Assembly: GCA_964480915.1 (NCBI GenBank) | Contig: CAYZRS010000112.1 | Span: 1-9,499 of the forward strand | DNA from: CAWGCE01 sp964480915 | Lineage (GTDB): Bacteria; Planctomycetota; Planctomycetia; Pirellulales; Pirellulaceae | Direction of reading: 5' to 3' | DNA length: 9,499 bases | Shown here: one piece after another, positions 1-7,703 of the stretch | Layout of the letters: each line of letters opens with the position of its first letter | Position numbering within the stretch: the first letter of the stretch is position 1 | The notes under the pieces: model-generated | What the model saw: the letters and a program-made list of their open reading frames with translations, nothing else | What the model was told of the DNA's origin: nothing | Databases searched by the model: none | Made by a program: the position numbers and the translations under genes

Positions 1-556
1 GTTCGTGAATGGGACAGTTTACATCATTTTCAGCACGCAAAAATAGGGGCTTGAACGGCTCTCCGGCGACGTTTTTTTCCATGGGCAAAACGTCCTCGCA
101 TGCGTGCCGATCTGTGACGTCACGGGCAGCCCGTGTGCCGGGTGACTGCTGGTTTACTCGAACGTAGGCTGCTTACCACAGCGGCCGTTTCATCGCAGCT
201 CGCGTTGCTCTTCGACTTCTTCGGCCGAGAGGCACGGTTCGTGGGACGATAATCGTTACGATGATTACGAATCGAGACTGAGGCGATGGCCCGCTTGCAA
301 ATCTCGGTTGCAGGCGGCGGCTGAAATCAGGACCGAATGCGCGATACGAGGTTCGACTGTCACGCAGACCAGATACAGGGAAAATTCTGCTCCTTTGGAG
401 CCACCTCATAAATCATCGTAAGGAATCGACGAGCGGCCCGTCTGGTACCTTGTAACGACATAAGAACGACCAAGGAAACAGCCGAACTGGTGGTCAAACG
501 AAGCGGCAGCGCCTTACCGAAACACACATGATGCACTTCAACCACGGAAGATGGCC
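1..556. other. Intergenic region, no supported gene
   Basis: No reading frame in this stretch resembles a protein. The minus-strand frames at 173-409 and 360-626 are arginine-rich, low-complexity translations without domain features, and the second runs antisense into the start of the reductase gene. The stretch holds a cluster of short palindromes at 114-135 and an odd palindrome at 252-262 (five-base arms around one T). It presumably contains the promoter of the downstream reductase gene, but I could not identify a convincing -35/-10 pair. The gene to the left lies outside the window, so its orientation is unknown. Confidence 0.6.
114..135. repeat. Adjacent overlapping palindromes (possible operator)
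   Basis: Bases 114-123 form a perfect 10-bp palindrome (GTGACGTCAC). It shares its last three bases with a second inverted repeat, arms CACGGGC at 121-127 and GCCCGTG at 129-135, separated by one A. Two perfect dyads sharing bases in a non-coding region suggest a protein-binding site or a short hairpin. There is no T-run after it, so it does not look like an intrinsic terminator. The site lies more than 400 bp upstream of the reductase gene and may instead serve a gene beyond the left edge. The function is inferred only from symmetry. Confidence 0.3.
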
Positions 557-2077
557 ATGAGTACCCTCGTACAACTACAGCCTTACGACGAACACAACCA
601 AAAATTGGAGTCGTTCGTTCATCCACGTGATTGGACTAATCCGATGCCTTCCGGCCGCTACAACTTGGTCGTGATCGGTGCCGGACCGGCCGGTCTGGTC
701 ACGGCGATCGGGGCGGCTGGACTGGGTGCGAAAGTCGCCTTGGTCGAACGGGGCCTGATGGGGGGCGATTGCCTGAACGTTGGCTGCGTCCCGTCCAAGG
801 CGCTGATCAGTGCTGCTCGCGTCGCGGCCACCGTTCGTGACTCGCACGAGTTTGGAATGCATGTCTCCGCGTTGTGGCATGTCGAATTCGGCAAGGTCAT
901 GGAACGGATGCGACGGTTGCGGGCCGACATGGCACATCACGATGCGGCCGATCGATTTCAGCGCCTAGGCATCGATGTCTTCATCGGCGACGGTCGATTT
1001 ACCTCGAACAACACGGTCGAGGTTGACGGGCAACCACTGGAATTCAAACGGGCTGTCGTTTGTACTGGAGCCCGAGCGGCCGAGCTGCCCATTCCCGGCT
1101 TGGCCGAGGTCGATTACCTGACGAACGAGAGTATCTTTTCGCTGACCGAGTTGCCTCGCCGCTTGATCGTCGTGGGTGGTGGGCCGATCGGGTGCGAAAT
1201 GGCTCAAAGTTTTGCCCGATTTGGTTCCGAAGTGACTCAGATCGAAAAAGCGGATCACATCCTATCCCGAGAAGATTCGGAGGCAGCCCAAGTCGTCCAA
1301 GCTGCGATGGAAAAAGATGGGGTTCAGTTCGTACTCAAGGCAAAGACACTACGTGTCGAACAACGGGGAACGGAAAAAGTCGTCGTTGTCGAACAGAACG
1401 GTCAAGAACTGGAACTGGTGGGCGATGCGTTGCTGATCGGTATCGGACGGGCGCCTAACGTCAACGATATGGGGCTCGAAGAGGTCGGCGTCGAGTTCCA
1501 CGAACGGAAGGGCATCACGGTGAACGACAATCTGCGCACCACGAATCCGCGCATCTTTGCCGCCGGCGACGTTTGCTCTCGCTTTCAGTTTACCCACGCG
1601 GCCGATTTCATGGCGAGGATCGTCATTCAAAACACGCTCTTCAAAGGTCGTGGAAAAGCGAGCGCCTTGACGATTCCTTGGGCAACTTACACTTCGCCCG
1701 AACTGGCACACGTCGGACTGAGTGTGGCTCAAGCCAACCAGCAAGGCATCGAAATCGACACGTATACCCAGCCGATGTCTGGCATCGATCGGGCCATTCT
1801 GGAAGGCGAAACCGACGGTTTTGTACGAGTGCATGTGAAAAAAGGGACCGACAAGATCGTCGGTGCTACCATCGTGGCCACGAACGCGGGCGACATGATC
1901 GGCGAAATGACGTTGGCGATGAAGAATGGTCTGGGCCTAAAACAGATCGGTTCCACCATCCATCCCTACCCAACTCAGGGTGAAGCGATCCGCAAAGTCG
2001 GCGATCTTTACAACAAGACGCGACTAACACCTTTCGTCAAGTCGCTGTTCCAGAAGTGGCTGACGTGGACTCGGTAA
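557..2077 (+). CDS. FAD-dependent pyridine nucleotide-disulfide oxidoreductase, mercuric reductase/lipoamide dehydrogenase-like
   Basis: This is a cytoplasmic flavoprotein that moves electrons from NAD(P)H through FAD to a redox-active cysteine pair. From the ATG at 557 it has 506 residues. The FAD-binding GAGPAG lies at about residues 41-46. The redox motif GGDCLNVGCVPSK has Cys72 and Cys77. The NAD(P)-binding GGGPIG lies at 207-212, and the second FAD contact (IFAAGD) at about 333-338. The C-terminal dimerisation domain carries the acid-base pair in HPYPTQGE (His469, Glu476), as in lipoamide dehydrogenase. It has no N-terminal heavy-metal domain, and the C-terminus ends KWLTWTR without the vicinal cysteines of MerA, so mercury reduction is doubtful. 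ATG 557 was chosen because GGAAG at 546-550 sits 6 nt before it; ATG 551 directly abuts that site. The VTT membrane protein downstream is a likely partner. The fold is certain, the substrate unknown. Confidence 0.93.
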   Translation: MSTLVQLQPYDEHNQKLESFVHPRDWTNPMPSGRYNLVVIGAGPAGLVTAIGAAGLGAKVALVERGLMGGDCLNVGCVPSKALISAARVAATVRDSHEFGMHVSALWHVEFGKVMERMRRLRADMAHHDAADRFQRLGIDVFIGDGRFTSNNTVEVDGQPLEFKRAVVCTGARAAELPIPGLAEVDYLTNESIFSLTELPRRLIVVGGGPIGCEMAQSFARFGSEVTQIEKADHILSREDSEAAQVVQAAMEKDGVQFVLKAKTLRVEQRGTEKVVVVEQNGQELELVGDALLIGIGRAPNVNDMGLEEVGVEFHERKGITVNDNLRTTNPRIFAAGDVCSRFQFTHAADFMARIVIQNTLFKGRGKASALTIPWATYTSPELAHVGLSVAQANQQGIEIDTYTQPMSGIDRAILEGETDGFVRVHVKKGTDKIVGATIVATNAGDMIGEMTLAMKNGLGLKQIGSTIHPYPTQGEAIRKVGDLYNKTRLTPFVKSLFQKWLTWTR

Positions 2078-2248
2078 CCACAGCGCGGCAACTTGGATGA
2101 ACAACCTTTTCGAATGTCGTCTGGTGGAGTTGTCTCGTGGAGCCGTTTGGGCGGAGCCGGTCCGGCAAGATTGAGAAACGATGAAGGCTCGTCTCCTAAA
2201 CTAGGCGACAACGAAGCTAAAGGAAGACGAAGGGAAAAAGGCAGGCCG

Positions 2249-3031
2249 ATGAACCAACCCTCCAACGATCAACCCAAAAGCGAAACGGCATCTCATCCGC
2301 CGTCCAGCACGTCGTCGGCAACGGCAACTCGCGTGGTCGTCTTCGTCGCAGTCGCTGCTGCGATTTTCTTCGGCTACCAGAATTTCGGCCATCTGTTATC
2401 GCTCGAAAATCTGGCCACGCAGGAATCGGGACTGCGACAGTATCAAGCGGACAACCCGTATCTCGTCTACGGCCTTGCCTTTATTGTTTACGTGTTGGTG
2501 ACCGGATTATCATTACCGGGGGCGGCGGCGCTGACGCTGGTTTACGGTTGGTACTTTGGCTTCGGCCGCGCTTTGTTGGTGGTCAGCTTCGCTTCAACCG
2601 CTGGCGCGACGGTCGCTTTTCTACTCAGTCGCTACCTCTTGCGGAACTCAATCCAAACTCGTTTTGGCGACAGGCTCACATCCTTCAATGAGGCGCTTGA
2701 ACGGGAAGGCGCGTTCTATCTTTTTACGTTGCGTCTGATTCCAGCCGTTCCGTTCTTTGTCATCAACGTCGTCATGGGGCTGACGCCACTGAAGACGACG
2801 ACGTACTGGTGGGTCAGTCAGTTGGGCATGATCCCAGGGACGATGGCATACGTCTTCGCGGGATCGCAACTGCCCGACTTGACAACACTCGCAGAAAAAG
2901 GGACGAGTGGAATCTTGACACCGCAGTTGATTGTTGCGTTTGTGATCCTGGGCATTTTCCCAATCGCCGTGAAGAAGATCATGCAGTTCTGGAAAAATCC
3001 TGACTCGGCAAACGAAACACTCGATGCGTGA
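2249..3031 (+). CDS. TVP38/TMEM64 family (VTT domain, DedA-like) inner-membrane protein
   Basis: This is a predicted integral membrane protein of the VTT/SNARE-associated family, whose DedA and TMEM64 relatives act in membrane homeostasis and lipid or small-molecule transport. It has 260 residues from ATG 2249. A polar, Ser/Thr-rich tail (1-27) precedes a membrane segment at about 28-45. Hydrophobic blocks follow at about 70-101 and 105-130. The VTT core then has the family pattern: FTLRLIPAVPFF at about 159-170, a Gly at 177, and GMIPGTMAYVFAG at about 193-205. A final helix lies at about 225-243. The frame stays open upstream to 2093, but that extension is polar and unlike the family. ATG 2249 has AGGGAAAAAGG just upstream. 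The flavoprotein reductase ends 171 bp upstream. NCBI names some fused proteins 'bifunctional TVP38/TMEM64 family protein/FAD-dependent oxidoreductase', which supports a shared function. The transported substrate is unknown. Confidence 0.9.
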   Translation: MNQPSNDQPKSETASHPPSSTSSATATRVVVFVAVAAAIFFGYQNFGHLLSLENLATQESGLRQYQADNPYLVYGLAFIVYVLVTGLSLPGAAALTLVYGWYFGFGRALLVVSFASTAGATVAFLLSRYLLRNSIQTRFGDRLTSFNEALEREGAFYLFTLRLIPAVPFFVINVVMGLTPLKTTTYWWVSQLGMIPGTMAYVFAGSQLPDLTTLAEKGTSGILTPQLIVAFVILGIFPIAVKKIMQFWKNPDSANETLDA

Positions 3032-3147
3032 AGTCGCACGAGCCAGAGAATGTCAGCAACGGAAGATCGGCTTCGAAAACACAGCGTCGTGGCATCCGGC
3101 CTCCGCGACAAGACGGAAACCTGGGACGGCTAAACGAGAAAATCAAG

Positions 3148-4788
3148 ATGAAAGCGTCCGACCTATTTGTCAAAGCACTCGAAGGCGAAGGTGTGGAATA
3201 CATCTTCGGCATTCCCGGCGAGGAAAATCTCGACTTTCTCGATTCGCTTTCCCGTTCACAGATCAAGCTTATTTTGACTCGACATGAGCAAGCAGCGGGC
3301 TTCATGGCCGCAACCTACGGTCGGCTGACCGGTAAGGCTGGCGTCTGCTTATCGACATTAGGGCCGGGCGCGACGAATTTTGTGACAGCGGCTGCCTACG
3401 CGCAGTTGGGCGGTATGCCGATGCTGATGATTACCGGCCAAAAGCCAGTTAAACATAGCAAACAGGGACAATTCCAAATCGTAGATGTCGTGGACATGAT
3501 GCGACCTCTGACCAAGTACACGCAGCAACTGGTCAGCGCCGCCAATATTCCGTCTCGCGTTCGTGAAGCATTTCGCCAAGCGCAAGAAGAGAAGCCGGGC
3601 GCCGTTCATCTTGAGCTTCCCGAGGACATCGCGGCCGAACAAACGGATGAGGCAATCATTTCCGCCAGTTTGGTGCGACGCCCCACGGCGGAAGAAAAAT
3701 CGATCCAACAGGCTGTCGATAGAATTTCCGAGGCGAAGCATCCTCTTTTGATCGTGGCCGCCGGCGCCAACCGGAAACTGACATGCAAAATATTGCGATC
3801 GTTCGTGAAGAAGTTCGGCATCCCAGCTGTGACAACACAAATGGGTAAAGGAGTCGTCGACGAACGTGATGAGCTTTTTTTAGGCAATGCAGCTCTGTCA
3901 TCGGGCGACTTCGTACATCGGGCGATCGAAGCGGCCGACCTGATGATCAATGTCGGACACGATGTCGTAGAAAAACCTCCGTTCTTAATGCATGCGGACG
4001 GAGTCGACGTGATTCATATCAATTTCTCGACAGCGGCTGTCGATCCGGTTTACTTTCCTCAAATTGAAGTCGTCGGAGACATCGCCAATAGCATCTGGCA
4101 AATTTCGGAATTGCTTACCAGGCAATCACACTGGGATTTCTCACGATTCATGGCAATCCGCGCCGCGGGCGAAGAGCAAGTCCAGGAGGGCTCAAACGAC
4201 GATCGCTTTCCGATCATTCCGCAAAGGCTTGTCGCCGACGTCCGAACCGCAACCGAAGGGAGTGGCATCGTGGCGTTGGACAATGGTGTCTACAAAATCT
4301 GGTTCGCCCGCAACTACAAGGCGCACGTGCCAAATACGGTACTCTTGGACAATGCTCTCGCGACGATGGGGGCCGGCCTGCCGTCAGCGATGGCGGCCAA
4401 AATCGTCCATCCCGATCGCATGGTGACTGCCGTTTGCGGCGACGGTGGTTTCATGATGAACTCACAAGAACTAGAAACTGCGGTAAGGCTCGGCCTGCAC
4501 ATCGTCGTCCTGATCTTGCGAGACAACGCTTATGGCATGATCAAATGGAAACAAGCCAATATGGGATTCGCCAATTTCGGGCTCGACTATGGAAACCCCG
4601 ATTTTGTGAAATATGCCGAGAGCTACGGAGCCAAAGGATATCGAGTTTCGGACACTTCCGATTTGCTCAGCATCCTAAAATCATGCCATGCTGAACCGGG
4701 CGTCCACGTCATCGAGGTTCCGGTTGACTATGCAGACAACGACCGCATTCTCAACCATGAAATCAAAGAACGCAGCGCGCAGGCCTGA
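3148..4788 (+). CDS. Thiamine-diphosphate-dependent acetolactate synthase large subunit family protein
   Basis: Members of this family condense two pyruvates to acetolactate, or act on related 2-oxoacids, using thiamine diphosphate. The protein has 546 residues, normal for the family. The N-terminal pyrimidine-binding domain has FGIPGEENLDFLD at about 20-32 and the catalytic glutamate Glu47 in RHEQAA. LSTLGPGATN follows at 68-77. The central domain spans about 185-325. The C-terminal domain carries the diphosphate/Mg motif, starting GDGGFMMN at 431 and ending at Asn460 in LRDN. The frame opens upstream at GTG 3028, but those 40 residues are polar and not family-like. ATG 3148 puts the usual MKASDLFVKAL at the N-terminus. 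No ilvN/ilvH regulatory subunit is in the window, so a biosynthetic valine/isoleucine role is not shown. A catabolic acetolactate synthase or another 2-oxoacid enzyme is possible. The aldehyde dehydrogenase starts 40 bp downstream, suggesting one transcript. Confidence 0.9.
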   Translation: MKASDLFVKALEGEGVEYIFGIPGEENLDFLDSLSRSQIKLILTRHEQAAGFMAATYGRLTGKAGVCLSTLGPGATNFVTAAAYAQLGGMPMLMITGQKPVKHSKQGQFQIVDVVDMMRPLTKYTQQLVSAANIPSRVREAFRQAQEEKPGAVHLELPEDIAAEQTDEAIISASLVRRPTAEEKSIQQAVDRISEAKHPLLIVAAGANRKLTCKILRSFVKKFGIPAVTTQMGKGVVDERDELFLGNAALSSGDFVHRAIEAADLMINVGHDVVEKPPFLMHADGVDVIHINFSTAAVDPVYFPQIEVVGDIANSIWQISELLTRQSHWDFSRFMAIRAAGEEQVQEGSNDDRFPIIPQRLVADVRTATEGSGIVALDNGVYKIWFARNYKAHVPNTVLLDNALATMGAGLPSAMAAKIVHPDRMVTAVCGDGGFMMNSQELETAVRLGLHIVVLILRDNAYGMIKWKQANMGFANFGLDYGNPDFVKYAESYGAKGYRVSDTSDLLSILKSCHAEPGVHVIEVPVDYADNDRILNHEIKERSAQA

Positions 4789-4828
4789 ATGGCCCCCATA
4801 GCGCGATGCAACACACAGCAGCAAACGG

Positions 4829-6265
4829 ATGAGAGCTATGTTGAAGCCGGAATGGCCTTACTACTTGGCGAATGAACCGCATACTCCCAATACCAACTTG
4901 GAAGTCACCGACAAATTTTCTGGAGAGGTCGCCACGCGCGTCGCCTTGGCCGACCCGCAAGCGATCGACGACGGGATTGCCGGATGCGTTCGGGCAGCTG
5001 AGCCACTGGCGCGAATGGCACCCTACGAAAGGCAGGCGGTACTCAATCACTGCGTGCAGCGATTTACAGAACGATTTGACGAGCTGGCATTGGCGTTGTG
5101 CATCGAAGCGGGCAAGCCGATCCGCGATTCTCGGGGCGAAGTTTCCCGTCTAATTGACACGTTTCGCATCGCGGCCGAGGAATCGGTGCGCATGCGGGGT
5201 GAATTGATGAACCTCGAAATCTCACCTCGCGCCAGGGGCTACCGCGGGATGTGGAAACGTGTTCCGATCGGCCCTTGTTCGTTTATCTCGCCGTTCAACT
5301 TTCCGCTGAACTTGGCCGCTCATAAAGTGGCTCCCGCGATCGCCGTCGGCTGCCCTTTCGTGTTGAAGCCGGCCAGTCGAACGCCGATCGGCGCCCTGAT
5401 CATTGGTGAGGTCTTGGCCGAAACGGACCTTCCTCCAGGAACGTTCTCGATCCTGCCCTGTTCGCGCGACGGTGCCGACCTATTCACGACCGACGATCGG
5501 CTTAAGTTACTAAGCTTCACCGGTTCACCTGCCGTTGGCTGGGACTTGAAAGCTCGCTCGGGAAAGAAAAAAGTCGTGCTCGAATTGGGTGGCAACGCCG
5601 CTTGCATCGTCGATGCGGATGCCGACCTGGACGAGGCGGTGCAGCGGCTCGTATTTGGCGCTTTCTATCAGTCGGGGCAAAGTTGTGTCGGAGTCCAGCG
5701 GATCATCGCCCACGCGGCGGTCTACGAGACGTTGAAAGAGAAACTGGTCGCAGCGACTTCGCGACTGGTCACCGGTGACCCCAAGGAGGAAGCGACGTTC
5801 ATCGGTCCGATGATTTCGGAGAGGGAAGCGGCCCGATTGGAAAATTGGATTGGGTCGGCCGTGGCGGCGGGGGGCAAGTTACTGTGTGGCGGCGGAAGAG
5901 AGGGCGCCATCCTTGAAGCGACTTTGTTGGAAAATGTACCCTCCGGTCAAGACATTTGCGCTCAGGAAGCGTTCGGGCCGGTGGCCGTCTTGAGTCCATT
6001 CAGGAACTTTGAAGAGGCGCTGGCGGAAGTGAACAACAGCGTGTTTGGGCTGCAAGCCGGCGTGTTCACGCGCGATCTTTACAAGATGCAACAAGCTTGG
6101 GACACACTCGAGGTGGGCGGAGTCATCATTGGCGATGTCCCGTCGTGGCGAGTCGATAACATGCCGTACGGCGGAGTCAAAGAGAGTGGACTCGGTCGCG
6201 AGGGAATCGCTTTTGCCATGGAGGATATGACCGAGATTCGCAACTTGGTCATCCGGACACCATAG
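4829..6265 (+). CDS. NAD(P)-dependent aldehyde dehydrogenase (ALDH superfamily, lactaldehyde dehydrogenase-like)
   Basis: This is a soluble enzyme that oxidises an aldehyde to a carboxylate with NAD(P)+. It has 478 residues, and the core landmarks are all present. They are SPFNFP with the oxyanion Asn157, the cofactor lysine in VLKPAS (Lys180), FTGSPAVG of the Rossmann fold at 230-237, the general base Glu252 in LELGGN, the catalytic Cys286 in GQSCVGVQRI, and QEAFGP with Glu380. The Glu-to-Cys spacing of 34 equals that of ALDH2. The GQSCVGVQRI form resembles the lactaldehyde-dehydrogenase/ALDH21-like (RNP123) subgroup, but substrate cannot be read from sequence. Neither ATG 4829 nor in-frame ATG 4838 has a clear Shine-Dalgarno site, so the start is uncertain by three codons. 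It lies 40 bp after the acetolactate synthase homologue, and the two probably act in one pathway. It ends opposite a convergent membrane-protein gene. Confidence 0.93.
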   Translation: MRAMLKPEWPYYLANEPHTPNTNLEVTDKFSGEVATRVALADPQAIDDGIAGCVRAAEPLARMAPYERQAVLNHCVQRFTERFDELALALCIEAGKPIRDSRGEVSRLIDTFRIAAEESVRMRGELMNLEISPRARGYRGMWKRVPIGPCSFISPFNFPLNLAAHKVAPAIAVGCPFVLKPASRTPIGALIIGEVLAETDLPPGTFSILPCSRDGADLFTTDDRLKLLSFTGSPAVGWDLKARSGKKKVVLELGGNAACIVDADADLDEAVQRLVFGAFYQSGQSCVGVQRIIAHAAVYETLKEKLVAATSRLVTGDPKEEATFIGPMISEREAARLENWIGSAVAAGGKLLCGGGREGAILEATLLENVPSGQDICAQEAFGPVAVLSPFRNFEEALAEVNNSVFGLQAGVFTRDLYKMQQAWDTLEVGGVIIGDVPSWRVDNMPYGGVKESGLGREGIAFAMEDMTEIRNLVIRTP

Positions 6266-6370
6266 AGTCCGCGTCACCAGCGAAAATCGGTGCTCCGCGG
6301 CCGGGGCATGCGTCTGAGACCTACAGTGGTTCGCGGTGTCTGATTGCCATTCGCTCTCACCCAACAAACA

Positions 6371-6399
6371 GAGCCCCCGGCCGATTGGCACGGGGGCTC
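6371..6399 (-). terminator. Rho-independent terminator between convergent genes
   Basis: The 9-bp arms GAGCCCCCG (6371-6379) and CGGGGGCTC (6391-6399) are perfect complements. The stem continues inward by GCC/GGC around a GATT loop, with one bulged A. Read on the minus strand, the hairpin is followed by the T-rich TGTTTGTTGG and lies about 40 nt after the membrane-protein stop codon, as expected for its terminator. On the plus strand the tail is less T-rich, but the hairpin may also stop transcription from the aldehyde dehydrogenase side. Confidence 0.75.
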
Positions 6400-6439
6400 G
6401 TTCTCGATCATGGCCGCACGTCGTTCATCGTGATTTGTT

Positions 6440-6829
6440 TCAGAGGTTCGCAGCAGCGACGCGGCAACTGGCCAAACTTGCCTCCGGCTGGTGCAACCCA
6501 ACAACCGTCAACACGGCGGCGCCGTTCAGCCAGTAAAACCAAGCATCGATCCCCGTGAATCCCATAGCGAGCGGCGCGACGAGGAAGACGATTCCAACCA
6601 TGAAGTCGACGATCAGGTGGAAAGAGTACGGTACGACTTTGAACAGGCCGAGCCGATGGTCGGTGAAAATCGTGAGTACCAAAGCGGCCACCCCTGTGAG
6701 AACGCTCAGCCAAAAACTGAACGGGTGAGATGTCCCCAGCCGCAGCACGAACGGCAACGTGATGAGTGCCATGGCAACGGGGTAATCGAGATAGGCGTGG
6801 ATCGTTTTTGTGATGAAACGAAGGCTCAT
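6440..6829 (-). CDS. Small four-helix membrane protein, SPW-repeat-like, function unknown
   Basis: The 129-residue product is mostly hydrophobic, with four likely membrane helices at about 14-32, 37-56, 68-91 and 95-112. A short basic N-terminus (MSLRFITKTIH) and the charged loop TDHRLGLFKV lie outside them. The pattern LDYPVAMALITLPFVL, a TDH turn, then HLIVDFMVGIVFLVAP and DAWFYWLNGAAVL resembles small bacterial SPW-repeat-like membrane proteins. I make that assignment from general pattern and with modest confidence. ATG 6829 has GGAG 8 nt upstream on the minus strand. The gene is divergent from thioredoxin and convergent with the aldehyde dehydrogenase. A hairpin terminator follows its stop codon. 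The last dozen residues after GLHQPE are polar and look unconserved. The helix-coding pattern and good ribosome site argue that this frame, not the overlapping ones, is the real gene. Confidence 0.75.
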   Translation of the reverse strand: MSLRFITKTIHAYLDYPVAMALITLPFVLRLGTSHPFSFWLSVLTGVAALVLTIFTDHRLGLFKVVPYSFHLIVDFMVGIVFLVAPLAMGFTGIDAWFYWLNGAAVLTVVGLHQPEASLASCRVAAANL

Positions 6830-7149
6830 AACGGTGCTCCAGTCGAGGCGTTTTCGGTTTGCCGCAATTCACAGATTGCAGCGGCACTGCTCCGACGCGT
6901 GGCACGGGGACCGTCTTACCAACACGTCGCTCGAATGGACCATCCATCACTTTCAGACGAATGTGGCGACATGGCCGGTGAATGTATGTCCAACGTGCGG
7001 AATATCACAGCGATATTTTCTTCGACGATCGGTGGTAAGACTCTTCCCCTGCCCTGCGTCAAACATGTGGCTTCAACAAAAAGCCGCTGCAAAACGAGCT
7101 TCCATCTCTTGATAGCAGCACTGTCAATCGCTAATTCAAGGAGCACACA
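6830..7149. other. Divergent intergenic region between membrane protein and thioredoxin genes
   Basis: The 320-bp space separates two divergent starts and should carry both promoters, but no good -35/-10 pair stands out. It contains an inverted repeat with arms AATATC (7001-7006) and GATATT (7012-7017) around five bases, a possible operator. A small hairpin lies closer to thioredoxin, with arms at 7067-7073 and 7081-7087 that pair through one G-U. The thioredoxin Shine-Dalgarno site AAGGAG is at 7138-7143. Overlapping long frames here are shadows: they run through known genes or have no protein-like character. Confidence 0.5.
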
Positions 7150-7473
7150 ATGTCCGCCCTTCAAGCCACGGAACAAACGTTCGCCGACACTGTCCAGCAA
7201 GAAAGCCATCCGATCCTCGTCGATTTTTGGGCGCCGTGGTGCGGCCCCTGCCGTGCCATGAGCAGCGTTGTCGATGAGCTTGCGGATGAAGTCGCCGGGC
7301 AAGCGACGGTCATCAAAGCCAACGTCGACGAACTGACGAATGAAGCGGCCGAGTACGGCGTCCAGTCGATACCGGCGTTCTTTGTCGTTAAGGACGGCGA
7401 GATTAAAGAACGCATTTCCGGTGTCGTTAGTAAACAGAAGCTTCGGGAAGCGCTCGGAGCCCATTTCAACTGA
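7150..7473 (+). CDS. trxA: Thioredoxin
   Basis: This is a cytoplasmic dithiol-disulfide oxidoreductase that reduces protein disulfides and is recharged by thioredoxin reductase. It has 107 residues, the normal single-domain length. The active site WCGPC has Cys31 and Cys34, preceded by VDFWAP with the buried Asp25. The cis-proline is Pro75 in SIPAFFVV, and KDGE follows at 81-84. ATG 7150 is preceded by AAGGAG at 7138-7143, a good ribosome site. No thioredoxin reductase gene is adjacent. An ECF sigma gene follows after about 230 bp on the same strand, so the two could be read from one transcript, but the gap also leaves room for a separate sigma promoter. The symbol follows the family; several paralogues are common in such genomes, and whether this is the main thioredoxin cannot be told. 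Confidence 0.95.
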   Translation: MSALQATEQTFADTVQQESHPILVDFWAPWCGPCRAMSSVVDELADEVAGQATVIKANVDELTNEAAEYGVQSIPAFFVVKDGEIKERISGVVSKQKLREALGAHFN

Positions 7474-7703
7474 TCGGAAGCAGGCCATTCCTTTTGCAAG
7501 CAGTTGAGCAAAGATGCCGCAGACGTTTCGCAAATACCGACAGAACAAGCGGGTCTTGCAGGTGGGCAATAATTGTCATCTACTGAGTGGGGTTGGTTAG
7601 AAGTTCGGGGCTGGCGTCGTCGGGGTTTCCTTGAAACGGGAAATCGAGTCCGTGCGAAGTTGCCTGTTCCGCTTTTGTGACCAACTCACGGTTCGCAGCA
7701 AGC

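Noticed and set aside
173..626. Two minus-strand open frames (173-409 and 360-626) before the reductase gene
   Set aside because: Their translations are arginine-rich without recognisable domains, overlap each other, and the second runs antisense into a well-supported gene.
2191..2209. Imperfect hairpin (GTCTCCTA / TAGGCGAC) between the reductase and VTT genes
   Set aside because: The stem is short with a mismatch and has no following T-run, so it is not supported as a terminator or attenuator.
2093..2248. N-terminal extension of the VTT protein to ATG 2093
   Set aside because: The extra 52 residues are polar and low in family character, and the ATG at 2249 has a purine-rich ribosome site and gives a normal length.
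3028..3147. GTG-initiated extension of the acetolactate synthase homologue overlapping the VTT stop codon
   Set aside because: The 40 added residues are polar and unlike the family, whose conserved N-terminus begins at ATG 3148.
7109..7137. TTGATA with a 17-bp spacer to TAATTC upstream of thioredoxin, as a promoter
   Set aside because: The -10 match is only two of six and transcription would start beside the ribosome site, leaving no usable leader.
6491..7261. Long plus-strand open frame of 256 residues
   Set aside because: It is antisense to the four-helix membrane protein and runs into thioredoxin in another frame; its composition is polar and shows no domain.
6916..7569. Minus-strand open frame of 217 residues
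   Set aside because: It is largely the antisense shadow of thioredoxin, a gene identified by its WCGPC active site.
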